The notes: a model not told the origin generated them from the sequence alone. DNA of 64,000 nt from Archangium violaceum Cb vi76 (GCF_000733295.1 NZ_JPMI01000378.1:1-64000); one strand, 5' to 3'. Shown: positions 8,432 through 17,156, counted from the stretch's first letter. A program made the numbers and translations.

Positions 8432-8454
8432 ACTGGTCCGATTGTTGGACCAGT
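8432..8454 (+). repeat. related 23-bp inverted repeat
   Basis: The arms ACTGGTCCGAT and GTTGGACCAGT surround one base. The layout matches the 8299-8323 palindrome (ACTTGTCCAAC arms). The two deviations from perfect symmetry are G-T and T-G pairs, which would still pair as wobbles in RNA on this strand. It may be a diverged second copy of the same element. Confidence 0.6.
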
Positions 8455-8555
8455 CGGCACGCCGCGTGGCCGGAAGGCGCCCCGTGCTCCTGCATGAGCA
8501 CCCCTGAACGGACTTGCTTCCGCTGGCTTGGGGTGGGGACACGCTCACCGGCCGC

Positions 8556-9500
8556 TCAGCTCAACCCGCCCGCGAAAGGCATCGTCCGCCAGCGCTGGAG
8601 CGCGGGCGCGAGCCCCTCTGCCAGCATCGGCAGTTGTGGCACGAGAGCGTGGCAGGCGGCCATCTGAAGCATCCCCGCCGTCTCCATGACGCGCAGGACC
8701 GCCGGGTCGAGAGGCCTCACGCCCGCCCGCTCTGCCGCCGCGTTGTAGACAGCGGCTCCCTCCAGGCCGAGGAACGCGAGATCCCATTCAGCCGGGCCGA
8801 GGGTCACCTCCTCGAAGTCCGCGTAGCGCACGCCCGAGGCCGTGCGGAGGATGTTGTACGACGGTGCGTCGCCGTGGATCGGCTGGATGCCGACGTTCGG
8901 GAACGCCTTGGAGAAGCCCTCGCGCGACGAGAGCACGGGCTCGAGCACAGCCCACTCGCTCCGAGCCCTCTCGAGGTCCGCGGGAGCCAGCAACCCGGGG
9001 TTCTCCTCCAGGCGCGCGAGGAAGGTGGGCACCGCTGTCATGGGGGCGAGGAACGGGAGCTCGCCCGGGTAGTCGCGCAGCGCCGCATGCAGGTCGGCCG
9101 CGAGCGCCGCCTCGGCGATGAAGTCCGGTTGCCGCGATGCGTCGACCTCCACGAGCTCCCAGAACGTCATCGAGAGGCCGTCCCGCTGCACGGGCTCACG
9201 AGGGACGAGGGGACTGGGGCGCACGATCGGGAGCCCCCGGTCGGCCAGCCAGGTCACCACGGCCAGTTCTCGCGCCTGACGCGCGACCACTGAGGCCACG
9301 TCTCGTCCGGGCGGCAGCACCACGGGGACGCGAACCACCACGGGTGATGGCGCCAGGTGCACGACGACGGAGAACACGTCATGCAGGACCTTCGGGGTGG
9401 TCACCTCGAGTCCGAGTGCGCGGCCCGCGCTCGTCGCCGCGGCGACGGCACGTGCCTTACGGGCCTCGATGTCGGAGGGAGTCAGATGCTGGATGGTCAT
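8556..9500 (-). CDS. aminoglycoside phosphotransferase (APH) family protein
   Basis: 314 residues. The catalytic-loop motif 'PIHGDAPSYNIL' (HGD...N) and the metal-binding 'YADFEEV' (D-F, with the usual D-x-D relaxed) place it in the APH/choline-kinase-like family. 'VVVRVPV' in the N-lobe is the likely nucleotide-contacting strand. Many members are not antibiotic kinases, so no substrate is claimed. The ATG at 9500 is favoured over the in-frame 9563 because conserved sequence begins there. It is transcribed away from the TIR cassette and its 3' end faces the palindromic repeats. Confidence 0.8.
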   Translation of the reverse strand: MTIQHLTPSDIEARKARAVAAATSAGRALGLEVTTPKVLHDVFSVVVHLAPSPVVVRVPVVLPPGRDVASVVARQARELAVVTWLADRGLPIVRPSPLVPREPVQRDGLSMTFWELVEVDASRQPDFIAEAALAADLHAALRDYPGELPFLAPMTAVPTFLARLEENPGLLAPADLERARSEWAVLEPVLSSREGFSKAFPNVGIQPIHGDAPSYNILRTASGVRYADFEEVTLGPAEWDLAFLGLEGAAVYNAAAERAGVRPLDPAVLRVMETAGMLQMAACHALVPQLPMLAEGLAPALQRWRTMPFAGGLS

Positions 9501-9546
9501 TCCGTCACGGCCTTCTTCAGGGGGGGTCGAGAGGCGACGGGGAAGG

Positions 9547-9576
9547 GGGCCCACGCCTGACATGAGGCGTGGGCCC
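9547..9576. terminator. strong hairpin between the peptidase remnant and the APH-family gene
   Basis: Perfect 12-bp arms (GGGCCCACGCCT and its complement) with a 6-base loop, 15 bases past the stop of the M3 remnant on the minus strand. There is no T-run on either side, so terminator activity is probable but unproven. It may be the original terminator of the lost peptidase gene copy. Confidence 0.55.
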
Positions 9577-9590
9577 GGAGCGGAGGATGT

Positions 9591-9700
9591 CTACTGCGCG
9601 TCGATGTAGGCGCGGTAGGCCTCGAAGGCGTAGGGACGGCCGAGGAAGTCCTTCACCAAATCCGCGGCGGGTTTGGAGCCACCGGATTTGAGAATCAGGC
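9591..9700 (-). pseudogene. 3' remnant of an M3-family peptidase gene
   Basis: Reading the minus strand into the TAG at 9591-9593 gives about 33 residues (KSGGSKPAADLVKDFLGRPY, then AFEAYRAYIDAQ). They are nearly identical to the C-terminus of the intact M3 peptidase encoded at 12682-14727. The DNA also aligns over roughly 9590-9697 with a handful of substitutions, and similarity stops abruptly before the end of the ATPase-TIR gene. This is either the scar of a second peptidase gene replaced by the TIR cassette or a partial duplication created when the cassette arrived. Confidence 0.8.
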
Positions 9701-9710
9701 TTGCACCTTC

Positions 9711-11942
9711 TCAATCCGGGAATCTTCCCTCCAGCAGAGTGCGGATGTCGGCGGGAACGGCGGAACTCATGGCCTTTTCCCATCCGAATTGCCAGAACAG
9801 GTTCTGTGCTGCTTCGTAAGCAGCGTCATACAGGTCGGAATCGCGAGCGATGACCAGATCAAAGGTCCAACTGGGCAACCGGCTGATATTATGTCCAAGA
9901 ATGAAGCCAGCACGGCGCGGATTGAAGATGCGGAGTGAGCGTGCTTGCAGCCCCTCCCATCGGTACTTGATGGCCAACCTCCCTTGGTAATCGAGCCGGT
10001 TGAGCAAATTGCGTGCGAAGAGCAGGGGCTTGACGATGTCCATCAACGCCCATTCCACGGACAGGGTTCCCTTCGGAGAAGGCTGTACAGCTGATGTTTC
10101 GATGTAATCCTCTTCCATTCCTTGCCGTTGCATGAAGTCGCCAGAGAACAACATCATCCAGAAATGGAAGCGCTTCGTGACAGGAAACCTGGCATGGGTG
10201 TCCACCAATTGGAGCCCATTCTTGAGGACTCTTCTGAACGCATTGGTGGAATTCCAATCATGGGGAAATTTGGCGCCCCCTCCGCCCCTCAGTTCCACGG
10301 TGCATTCGTGGATGAGGTTCACCACCTCGGAGGGTTGAGATAGCTCGATGGGCACGGAGTCTTCCGGCCCGATGGCCACATCCTTGACGGCCATTCCAGG
10401 TGGGCATCCTTGAGCTTCAGCGTCCTTGGGCAATTCAGCGAATACGGACTCCAGGTGGAGGAACGAAGCAGCACCGCCCCTTGCGTTCTCCTTCCTCCAA
10501 CTTGCGGAATGACTCGTACGAACGGCCTGGGCGAGCCGGTTGATTTCTTGGGATATGTCGGCCCAGGCTTCGTCTTGGTCGCTGTAGCTGGTAACAGGCT
10601 TGTCGTGTGACGGCAGCATGGGCAACCGTGCGAAAGGGGTTCCTTTCCAGAAAACGGGCCTCAAGAGAACGGGTCGCACCAGGGCCTTGCCTTCCAGTTG
10701 GCGCTCCAGGGCCCGCTTCATCTCGACTCCCTGGGCATAGTCAGACGCCAGGAAGTCCGCACTGAGGAAGACCAGGATGATGTCCGCCTCCTCGATGTGG
10801 ACATCCAGCTCGGTCCTCCAATGAGTTCCCTTGGTAACCGCACGATCCCGCCAATCGCTGATGACTCCTTGTTGCTGCAGCACTCCCAGGTGGGACGTCA
10901 GTTGTCTCACCAGCTGCCCATCTCTGGCTGAATAGCTGAGGAACAGCTGGACGGGTTTCTGGGCATACGCGCCCTCTTGTGTCGCAGGGGGCTGCATCGG
11001 CGTCACCTTCCACGCCGCTGAAACATAGGAGTCCCGGTTTCTCACCAGGAGATCGGTTCCATCCAACCCATGGGCAAGCAGCGCGGCGAGCGTCTCGAAT
11101 GAGAAGGAGATCTGTTCTGGATCCTTGCCGTCCTCTTCTAGCACCGGCAATTCCTCGCCGAAGCTCCAATAAGGGACGTAGGGGATACGGGTGTGGTTGA
11201 GCAGTTCCGGGACCGAGACTTCCTTGCTGGTCCACTCCGCGAAGATGGGCTCCAGCTTCTCGGCGAACATCTTCAGCCAGTCCTGTGCCCGCGTGTACTC
11301 CACGCGCTGCTCGAAGCGGGTGGAAACAGGAAGGGCCAACAGCCGTCCGCGGTCGTAGGCGAAGTCGTTCCGCCCTTCCAGCGCGCTGCGCCAGACGTCG
11401 ACGATTCCCTCCAGGCTCTGATGGTTGGCCGTGAACAACAAGACGAGCTGATCAGGCAGCTGGATGGTGCAGATGCCGCCGATGTCTGTGATGCCCGTGC
11501 GGCTGTCGATCAGGACGAAGTCGTAGCTCTCCTTCCACTCGTCGCGCATCTGCTCGAGGAAATCACCCAGAGCGTGCTTCTCGTAGAGCGAGGCCCAATC
11601 CAGATCCTGGATGCGGCGCTTGTAAGTGTCGTCCTGGATACCCGCGGGCATCAGATGGAGCGGCAGTCCAGCGCTGCCGAGTTTCAGCTCCACCACGTAC
11701 TCTTGCCAACGCGGTTTCCTCTCCTCGACATGGGCGTGGATCAACTCCACGACCCCCGGGTTCTGGGGCTGTTGGAGCCACTGGTGGAAGTACCTGTCCA
11801 GGCCGGGCGCCTCCAGGTCCCAGTCGACACAGAGGACCTTGTAACCCCAGCGGGTCAGGAGCGTGCCGATGTTGGCCAGCGCCTGGGTGCGGCCAACTCC
11901 GCCCTTGTAGGAGTAGAACGTGATGACTCGACCTGTGCTCAT
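9711..11942 (-). CDS. KGGVGR-variant ParA/MinD-like ATPase fused to TIR domain, putative conflict/defence protein
   Basis: 743 residues. Residues 1-300 form a deviant Walker ATPase: 'FYSYKGGVGRTQALANIG' (the P-loop GKT reads GRT), 'LCVDWDLEAPGLDRYF' and 'DFVLIDSRTGITDIGG'. Residues about 345-490 are a TIR domain: 'VQLFLSYSARDGQLVRQL', then 'SDYAQGVEMKRALER', whose Glu fits the NADase position. The last 230 residues are an unrecognised domain, perhaps a sensor or effector. ATPases of this KGGVGR type occur in NTP-dependent conflict systems. The start overlaps the stop of the TIR gene (ATGA), implying coupled translation. GC is visibly lower than in neighbours (31 of 60 bases in 9781-9840). Confidence 0.85.
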   Translation of the reverse strand: MSTGRVITFYSYKGGVGRTQALANIGTLLTRWGYKVLCVDWDLEAPGLDRYFHQWLQQPQNPGVVELIHAHVEERKPRWQEYVVELKLGSAGLPLHLMPAGIQDDTYKRRIQDLDWASLYEKHALGDFLEQMRDEWKESYDFVLIDSRTGITDIGGICTIQLPDQLVLLFTANHQSLEGIVDVWRSALEGRNDFAYDRGRLLALPVSTRFEQRVEYTRAQDWLKMFAEKLEPIFAEWTSKEVSVPELLNHTRIPYVPYWSFGEELPVLEEDGKDPEQISFSFETLAALLAHGLDGTDLLVRNRDSYVSAAWKVTPMQPPATQEGAYAQKPVQLFLSYSARDGQLVRQLTSHLGVLQQQGVISDWRDRAVTKGTHWRTELDVHIEEADIILVFLSADFLASDYAQGVEMKRALERQLEGKALVRPVLLRPVFWKGTPFARLPMLPSHDKPVTSYSDQDEAWADISQEINRLAQAVRTSHSASWRKENARGGAASFLHLESVFAELPKDAEAQGCPPGMAVKDVAIGPEDSVPIELSQPSEVVNLIHECTVELRGGGGAKFPHDWNSTNAFRRVLKNGLQLVDTHARFPVTKRFHFWMMLFSGDFMQRQGMEEDYIETSAVQPSPKGTLSVEWALMDIVKPLLFARNLLNRLDYQGRLAIKYRWEGLQARSLRIFNPRRAGFILGHNISRLPSWTFDLVIARDSDLYDAAYEAAQNLFWQFGWEKAMSSAVPADIRTLLEGRFPD

Positions 11943-12538
11943 GGGAGCCTCGGCACTGGAATGGTCGTGGCGGAGCTGACCTCTGGGATGTCGATCGGCC
12001 AGTTGTCCTGCCACGGTGGCGCCTCGAGGATGAGTTTCGAGAGCTCTTCCGTCAGCTTCATCATTTCCTTATGGAATCCGATGATCTTCTTGGATTGGGC
12101 AAAGACCGGATCCGGGATCGACCACTCCCTGAGATCCCGGTACAGAATCCCTTGGGTGTAATCGGGGAGGAGCTTGCCGTCCGAGAAGAGGACGGGATAC
12201 ACGAGCCGACGATCCGGATGGCTCTCTGTCCGGTATCCGAGCAGTTGCTCGCGTTTCAGCATGCTCTTCAGTTCAGCCACGCACCAGGGCGAGCGGAAGT
12301 ATTCCGCCGACCACACGGTGACGATGCAGCGCGAACTCTTCAGTGCCTCCTGAAGAACCAGTGGCCACTCCTGCCCGGTTTCTATCTCCCGGGTGTCCAT
12401 GAAGATCCTGGGCGGGTGTGGCAGTGCCTCACCCAGCAAGCCCTCCAGCCGCTGGTAGAAATGGTTCTGCACCCAGTCCAATGCTGGCCATTTGCGGCGG
12501 TAGCTGAGGAAGACGTCGTATTGGTAGTCCCCGGACAT
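11939..12538 (-). CDS. TIR-domain protein, partner of the ATPase-TIR fusion
   Basis: 199 residues. The TIR fold is clear: 'YQYDVFLSYRRKWPALDWV' at the N-terminus, 'RIFMDTREIETGQEW', 'CIVTVWSAEYFRSPWC' and 'CVAELKSMLKRE', where the Glu corresponds to the catalytic residue of TIR NADases. The remaining 60 residues are helical and may couple it to its partner. Bacterial TIR proteins typically act in anti-phage signalling by cleaving NAD or making cyclic ADP-ribose derivatives. That role is inferred here from domain and context. Start 12538 is chosen at the domain edge; 12574 and 12625 are in-frame alternatives. First gene of a two-gene operon. Confidence 0.87.
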   Translation of the reverse strand: MSGDYQYDVFLSYRRKWPALDWVQNHFYQRLEGLLGEALPHPPRIFMDTREIETGQEWPLVLQEALKSSRCIVTVWSAEYFRSPWCVAELKSMLKREQLLGYRTESHPDRRLVYPVLFSDGKLLPDYTQGILYRDLREWSIPDPVFAQSKKIIGFHKEMMKLTEELSKLILEAPPWQDNWPIDIPEVSSATTIPVPRLP

Positions 12539-12681
12539 GGCGGGCAGGCGGACCTCCAGCAGGCGGCCCACCATATAGCAGCCCCACACGGCCAGGTCTG
12601 GTGGCGGGCAGGCGAGTTGCCACAAACTTCATCGAGACCGAGAACGGCTGTGCCGTCCTCGGCCCCGGTTCATCCCCGGCC

Positions 12682-14727
12682 CTACTGCTGGTCGATGTAG
12701 GCGCGGTAGGCCTCGAAGCCGTAGGGTCGGCCGAGGAAGTCCTTCACCAGCTCCGCGGCGGGCTTGGAGCCACCGGGCTCGAGCACCGTCTTGCGGTACT
12801 TCATCGTGGTGGCCGTATCCAGGTAGCCGTTCTTCTGGAACTCGGTCTCCAGGTCCTTGGCGATCACGAGCGACCACACGTACGTGTAGTACGCGGCCGA
12901 GTACCCCTTGAGGTGCCCGAAGGCGAGCTGGAAGTGCGTGCCGTCACGGTACTCGTGGCGGAACGGGCTGAGCTTCTCCTGCTGCTTCTCGAGCGCCTCC
13001 GTGGTGTCGAAGCCCGGCGCGCGCGAGTAGTAGTCCAGCGACACCGCCGCCAGGAACATCTGCCGGCGCGTCCACAGGCCCTTGCCGAACTCCTTCGAGG
13101 CCCGGAGCTTTTCCACCATCGCGGCCGGAATCACCTCGCCCGTCTCATGGTGGCGGGCGAACTGCTGGAGGATGGCGGGGTGGGTGGCCCACTGCTGCAG
13201 CAGCATCGAGGGCGTCTCCACGAAGTCCCACTCGGTGGCGATGCCCGTGATTCCCTTCCACTGCTGGCGGCCGGCGAAGACGTGGTGCAGCAGGTGGCCG
13301 AACTCGTGGAAGAACGTCTCCACCTCGTCCTGCGTCATCAGCGCGCCCGTGCGCGGGAAGTTGCAGACCAGCGCGCCCTCCGGATAGCGCTTGCCGGCCT
13401 GGCCCGCCACGAGGTCGAACTGCGCCGCGTGCTTGTACTTGTCCTCCCGCGGGTGCATGTCCAGGAAGATGCGGCCCAGCAGCGTGCCGTTCTCCATGAC
13501 GTCATAGGCCTCGACGTCCGGGTGCCACACCGCCGCGTCCTTCACCGGCACGTAGGTGATGCCCCACATGCGCGAGGTGATGTCCATCACCCCCTGCTTC
13601 ACGCGCCCGTACTCGAAATAGGCCCGCATCGCCTGCGAGTCGAAGCCGAGCTTCTCCGCCTTGAGCCGGTCCTCGTAGTAGTCCTGGTCCCACGGCTCCA
13701 CCGTGGTGGCCTTGGGATCGTCCTTCTGCTTGCGTGCGAGCAGGTCCGCGTACTCCTGCTTCGCACGCCGCTCGGCGGTGGCTGCCACCTTGTCGATGAA
13801 GTCCGCGGCCACCTGCTGGGTGCGCGTCATCTTCGTCTCGGTGACGAAGGCGGCCCAGGTGGGGTAGCCCAGCAGCGTGGCCAGCTCGTGGCGCTTCGCG
13901 ATGAGCTGCTCGAGCACCGGCTGGTTCTTCGGATGGGCACGCTGACGATAGGTGCGCCACACCTTCTCGCGCGCCTTGCCATCGCGGGCGTACGTCATGA
14001 AGGGGAAGTAGTCGGGGTAGTTGGTGGTGATGACCACCTTCCCGTTGGCGCCCGGCTTGTGGCCGTCGATGAAGTCCTGGGGCAGGCCGATGAGCTCCTT
14101 CGGGTCCAGCTCTACCTTGCGCACGTCCTCGGAGATGTTCTGGGTGAAGGTCTGTCCGAGCTTGAGGATCTCCTCGTTGAGGGCCTTCACCTTCGCGCGG
14201 GTGGCGTCATCGCGGTCCACGCCGGCGCGGCGGAACTCGAGCAGGGTGCGCTCCATCCAGTAGCGGGTGGGGGCATCGGCCTGGGAGAGGTCCACGGCGG
14301 ACAGGGCGTCATAGACGCCACGGTCCTGGGAGATGTCGACGTTGAGGGCATCGGCCTTCTGCTCGCAGGCGCGGGCGGCGTCGCGGAAGGCGGCCTGGGG
14401 GTGGACCTCGCGGGTGAGGCTGGAGCGGTTGAGGGAGGCGCCGAGCGCGGCGGTGGCCTCGTCATAGGCCTCGAGGATGGCGCGGCCGTCGGAGGCCTTG
14501 AGGGATTTCAGGGAGGCAATCTGGGCGCGGGCGCGCTCCAGGTCGGCGGAGCAGGCGGCGTTGAAGGCCTCGAGGGTCCCCGAGACGAGTTTGGAGCCCT
14601 CGGGAGGAGGAATGGGCTTGCGGGCTTCGGCCTGGACGGAGGAGGTGGGCTCGGGCTTCGTCACGGTCGAATGGGCGCAACCGGTCGCGCCCAGGGCGGC
14701 CATGAGGGTGAAGGCGGTGATTCTCAA
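12682..14727 (-). CDS. M3-family metallopeptidase, lipoprotein
   Basis: 681 residues. A TTG start at 14727 is chosen because AAGGAG lies five bases before it and it begins a lipoprotein signal ending GATGC; longer in-frame starts would bury this signal. The zinc site 'FFHEFGHLLHHVF' (HExxH) and the downstream Glu in 'TEWDFVETPS' define the thimet/oligopeptidase M3 family. Members hydrolyse short peptides, and here the enzyme is probably anchored in the cell envelope. Its 3' end is duplicated as a remnant at 9591-9700, on the far side of the TIR cassette. Confidence 0.9.
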   Translation of the reverse strand: MRITAFTLMAALGATGCAHSTVTKPEPTSSVQAEARKPIPPPEGSKLVSGTLEAFNAACSADLERARAQIASLKSLKASDGRAILEAYDEATAALGASLNRSSLTREVHPQAAFRDAARACEQKADALNVDISQDRGVYDALSAVDLSQADAPTRYWMERTLLEFRRAGVDRDDATRAKVKALNEEILKLGQTFTQNISEDVRKVELDPKELIGLPQDFIDGHKPGANGKVVITTNYPDYFPFMTYARDGKAREKVWRTYRQRAHPKNQPVLEQLIAKRHELATLLGYPTWAAFVTETKMTRTQQVAADFIDKVAATAERRAKQEYADLLARKQKDDPKATTVEPWDQDYYEDRLKAEKLGFDSQAMRAYFEYGRVKQGVMDITSRMWGITYVPVKDAAVWHPDVEAYDVMENGTLLGRIFLDMHPREDKYKHAAQFDLVAGQAGKRYPEGALVCNFPRTGALMTQDEVETFFHEFGHLLHHVFAGRQQWKGITGIATEWDFVETPSMLLQQWATHPAILQQFARHHETGEVIPAAMVEKLRASKEFGKGLWTRRQMFLAAVSLDYYSRAPGFDTTEALEKQQEKLSPFRHEYRDGTHFQLAFGHLKGYSAAYYTYVWSLVIAKDLETEFQKNGYLDTATTMKYRKTVLEPGGSKPAAELVKDFLGRPYGFEAYRAYIDQQ

Positions 14728-14812
14728 GACGACTCCTTGGGGAAACAGCGGGGAAACGGAGGGCGGAATGTATCCCCGGGAGGAAGAGACCGCAGCCGGA
14801 AGCAGGCCGGGG

Positions 14813-14890
14813 GGACAGCGAGCACACAGGGAGACAGCGAGGACACAGGGAGACAGCGAGGGCACAGGGAGACAGCGAGGACACAGGGAG
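14813..14890. repeat. four tandem 19-bp repeats
   Basis: About four head-to-tail copies of GGAGACAGCGAGGACACAG with one- or two-base variations, upstream of the M3 peptidase start and downstream of a REP hairpin. No spacers are present, so it is a minisatellite and not a CRISPR. Together with the REP at 14916-14949 it fills most of the 320-base gap between the divergent peptidase and lipoprotein genes. Confidence 0.9.
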
Positions 14891-14915
14891 AAGGGGGCCA
14901 CACTGTCCGCATCTT

Positions 14916-14949
14916 CCCTCGCCCTCCGGGAGAGGGACGGGGTGAGGGT
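14916..14949 (+). repeat. REP-like hairpin element
   Basis: Reads CCCTCGCCCTCCGGGAGAGG and continues to GGTGAGGGT. The CCCTC/GAGGG arms form a hairpin. The same core recurs at 28119, 35296, 35408, 45939, 46023 and 49386. Confidence 0.8.
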
Positions 14950-15048
14950 GCCGGGCATCCCGGGTTCCCACCCGAGGACGTCTCCGCTCCACCCGGGTGC
15001 ACGAGGCGCTAGGCTGGGCGCCCCCTGACCCACAAAGGCGTGGTGACC

Positions 15049-15846
15049 GTGAACCAACGACGTGGCGCGTGGCTGTGGCTCTTCTGTGTCCTCGGAGTGG
15101 CCTGGAGTTGTGACCCGAATGCCCCCGACACCTCGTCACCTGGCACGGGGCCGGGAGTGCGCGCGTGTGGTGTGGATGGCGTGCTGCTCTGTGACGACTT
15201 CGAAGGGGGGGCGCTGGGGAGTGTGCCCAATGCGTCGACGTGGCAGGTGCAGATCTTCGAGCAGAAGGGCCACATCGCCATCGACAGCTCGCAGGCGCAC
15301 TCGGGCTCGAAGTCGGTGTACGTCAACGGCATGGGCACGGGCAATTACCGCTCGGTGTTGTTCTCGACCACGGCGCCCTTCCCGCCGCAGCACAACAGCT
15401 TCTACGCGCGGGTCTTCCTGCGCTCGAAGAACGGGATGGGCGAGGGCCACAGCACGTATTTCGGAGGAGGCTCGGAGGACAACCAGCGCATGGTGCGCAT
15501 TGGCTTCCACCAGTACGTGCTCGAGGCGAACCTCATCCACCCCGGCACGGAGTACGAAGTGCTCTCGGGCCCGTGGGGCCAGCCCTCGCAGGGCATCCAG
15601 CTCCAGGCGGGGAAGTGGCACTGCGTGGAGGCGCTCTTCGATGGGGCGCGGCACGAGCTGCGCGTGTGGTTCGACGGGAGCGAGGTCTCGGACCTGCACA
15701 CGACGAACTGGAACAAGAACCTGAGCACCTGGTCGCCGCAGTATGGGAAGGCGTGGTTCGGCTTCGAGACGTACCACGGCGAGCAGGATGAGCTCTGGTA
15801 CGACGACATCATCATCGGGACGCAGCGGATCGGCTGCGGCGGATAG
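15049..15846 (+). CDS. lipoprotein with concanavalin-like/Cip1-type beta-sandwich
   Basis: 265 residues from GTG 15049; GTGs at 15043 and 15040 are in-frame alternatives. The signal peptide ends in 'GVAWSC', giving a lipidated Cys at about residue 21. After a short Pro/Thr/Gly linker the mature protein begins 'VLLCDDFEGG' and continues with beta-rich sequence ('SKSVYVNGMGTGNY', 'FYARVFLRSKNGMGEGH', 'KAWFGFETYHGEQDELWYDDIIIG'). This pattern resembles LamG/Cip1-like carbohydrate-associated folds of polysaccharide lyases and cellulose-inducible proteins. Catalysis is not claimed. The oxidoreductase gene follows after three bases. Confidence 0.72.
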   Translation: MNQRRGAWLWLFCVLGVAWSCDPNAPDTSSPGTGPGVRACGVDGVLLCDDFEGGALGSVPNASTWQVQIFEQKGHIAIDSSQAHSGSKSVYVNGMGTGNYRSVLFSTTAPFPPQHNSFYARVFLRSKNGMGEGHSTYFGGGSEDNQRMVRIGFHQYVLEANLIHPGTEYEVLSGPWGQPSQGIQLQAGKWHCVEALFDGARHELRVWFDGSEVSDLHTTNWNKNLSTWSPQYGKAWFGFETYHGEQDELWYDDIIIGTQRIGCGG

Positions 15847-15849
15847 CGC

Positions 15850-16848
15850 ATGCGGATCGGCGTCATCGGAACGAAGTGGGGGCTGATGCACGTCGGGGCC
15901 TTCCGCGCGGCGGGGGCCGAGGTGGTGGCGCTGTGCGGCCAGCACGAGGCGCACACGCGCGAGGTGGCGGACCGGGAAGGCATCGCCCTGGCCACGGCGG
16001 ACGTCCGCGAGCTGTGCGCGGCGGTGGACGCGGTGGTGGTGGCGAGCCCGGACGCGCTGCACCGGGCGCACGTGGAGGCGGCACTGGACGCCGGGTGCGC
16101 GGTGCTCTGCGAGAAGCCGCTGGCGCTCACCCATGAAGACGCCGCGGCCCTGGTCGAGCGGGCCCGGTACGCGAAGTGTCCCTGCGTGGTGAACTTCCCC
16201 TACCGGATGTTGCCGCCGCTGCGGGCGCTGAGGGCATGGCTGAGGGAGCACAGGGCGCACCACCTGGTCATCACGGTGCGCAACGGCTTCGTCCCCACGG
16301 AGGTCCTGGAGCCCGGGGCCCGCGTGGGGCGCTCGGCGGACTTCGGAGGCGTCTCGCACCTGCTGGACGCGGTGCTGTGGCTGACGGGGGCCTCGCCCTC
16401 GTGGGTGCAGGCGTCGCTGTCGGGCCGGCCGGTGCACACGGCGGCGCTCCAGGTGGGGCTCTCCAGCGGGGCGGTGCTGGTGCTGACGCACGCGTCCAGT
16501 CCGGAGCCGGGGCTTCATGGCGGCTGGTCTCTGCTGGGCGAGGACTGGGAGGCGGGCTTCTCCGGCGGCTTCATCCCCGCGCGCGAGGGGTGGTGTGTCT
16601 CGCCGGTGCGCTGCTTCGAGTCCGGTGCGTGGTGGGATCTGGCGCCCGGACTGGAGCCCCGGCCCGGCGAGCGCGAGCCCTGGGCCCAGGCCCATGTGGA
16701 GACGGCGCGGCGTTTCCTCGGGATGCTCGGGCAGCCGCCACGGGTGGACGCGGAGCTGGCCTCGGTGGAGGAGGCGGCCCTGGTGCAGCGCATCCTCTCG
16801 GCGGCCCTGGCCTCGGAGGACGGCGGCCGCCGCATCCTGCTGGACTGA
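15850..16848 (+). CDS. Gfo/Idh/MocA family oxidoreductase
   Basis: 332 residues. A Rossmann N-terminus ('MRIGVIGTKWGLMHVGAFRA') is followed by 'DAVVVASPDALHRAHVEAAL' and the diagnostic 'VLCEKPLALTHEDAAAL', with the EKP motif that contacts cofactor and substrate. The C-terminal alpha/beta domain is complete. Family members oxidise or reduce sugar-like substrates with NAD(P). The P-loop reads GTKWGLMH rather than G-x-G-x2-G. It sits three bases after the lipoprotein gene, so both may concern carbohydrate metabolism, but the substrate is unknown. Confidence 0.85.
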   Translation: MRIGVIGTKWGLMHVGAFRAAGAEVVALCGQHEAHTREVADREGIALATADVRELCAAVDAVVVASPDALHRAHVEAALDAGCAVLCEKPLALTHEDAAALVERARYAKCPCVVNFPYRMLPPLRALRAWLREHRAHHLVITVRNGFVPTEVLEPGARVGRSADFGGVSHLLDAVLWLTGASPSWVQASLSGRPVHTAALQVGLSSGAVLVLTHASSPEPGLHGGWSLLGEDWEAGFSGGFIPAREGWCVSPVRCFESGAWWDLAPGLEPRPGEREPWAQAHVETARRFLGMLGQPPRVDAELASVEEAALVQRILSAALASEDGGRRILLD

Positions 16849-17156
16849 ACGCGCGCTCCTTCCTTTCAGTGCCTGACAGCGGGAGTCCCGTGACTCCTCT
16901 TCGGGTTGCCGTCACTCCCACCCGCCGTCAGCTCTCTGTCGCTCCTGGTGATTGAGGAAATGAGACCCCCGAATAGCGACAAAATGCGACACCAGGGTAC
17001 ACTGGGGCGGAAATGAGCTCCTGGCGCTCTCATGGAGGCCTTGAATACGGGCTTTCCCTGACAAAAAAGGAATATGTTTTACAGTCCTGATTCAGCATTA
17101 TAGTCTCACTGCCCGAGAGTCTCTCCCAGGGTGCCCCCGCCCGCCTCGAGGTTCCG
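16849..17156. other. 308-base intergenic region
   Basis: No credible ORF. It contains a short imperfect dyad (GGAGTCCCGTGACTCC near 16881) and becomes AT-richer toward the terpene synthase start, where a promoter-like pair is visible. Nothing else is recognised. Confidence 0.5.
17077..17104 (+). promoter_or_regulatory. candidate sigma-70-type promoter for the terpene synthase gene
   Basis: TTTTAC (17077-17082) and TATAGT (17099-17104) are separated by 16 bases in an AT-rich patch. They would start transcription about 45 bases before the ATG at 17157. Assigned by eye only. Confidence 0.4.

Noticed and set aside
14813-14890. Tandem 19-bp repeats as a possible CRISPR
   Set aside because: Copies abut without spacers, so it is a simple minisatellite.
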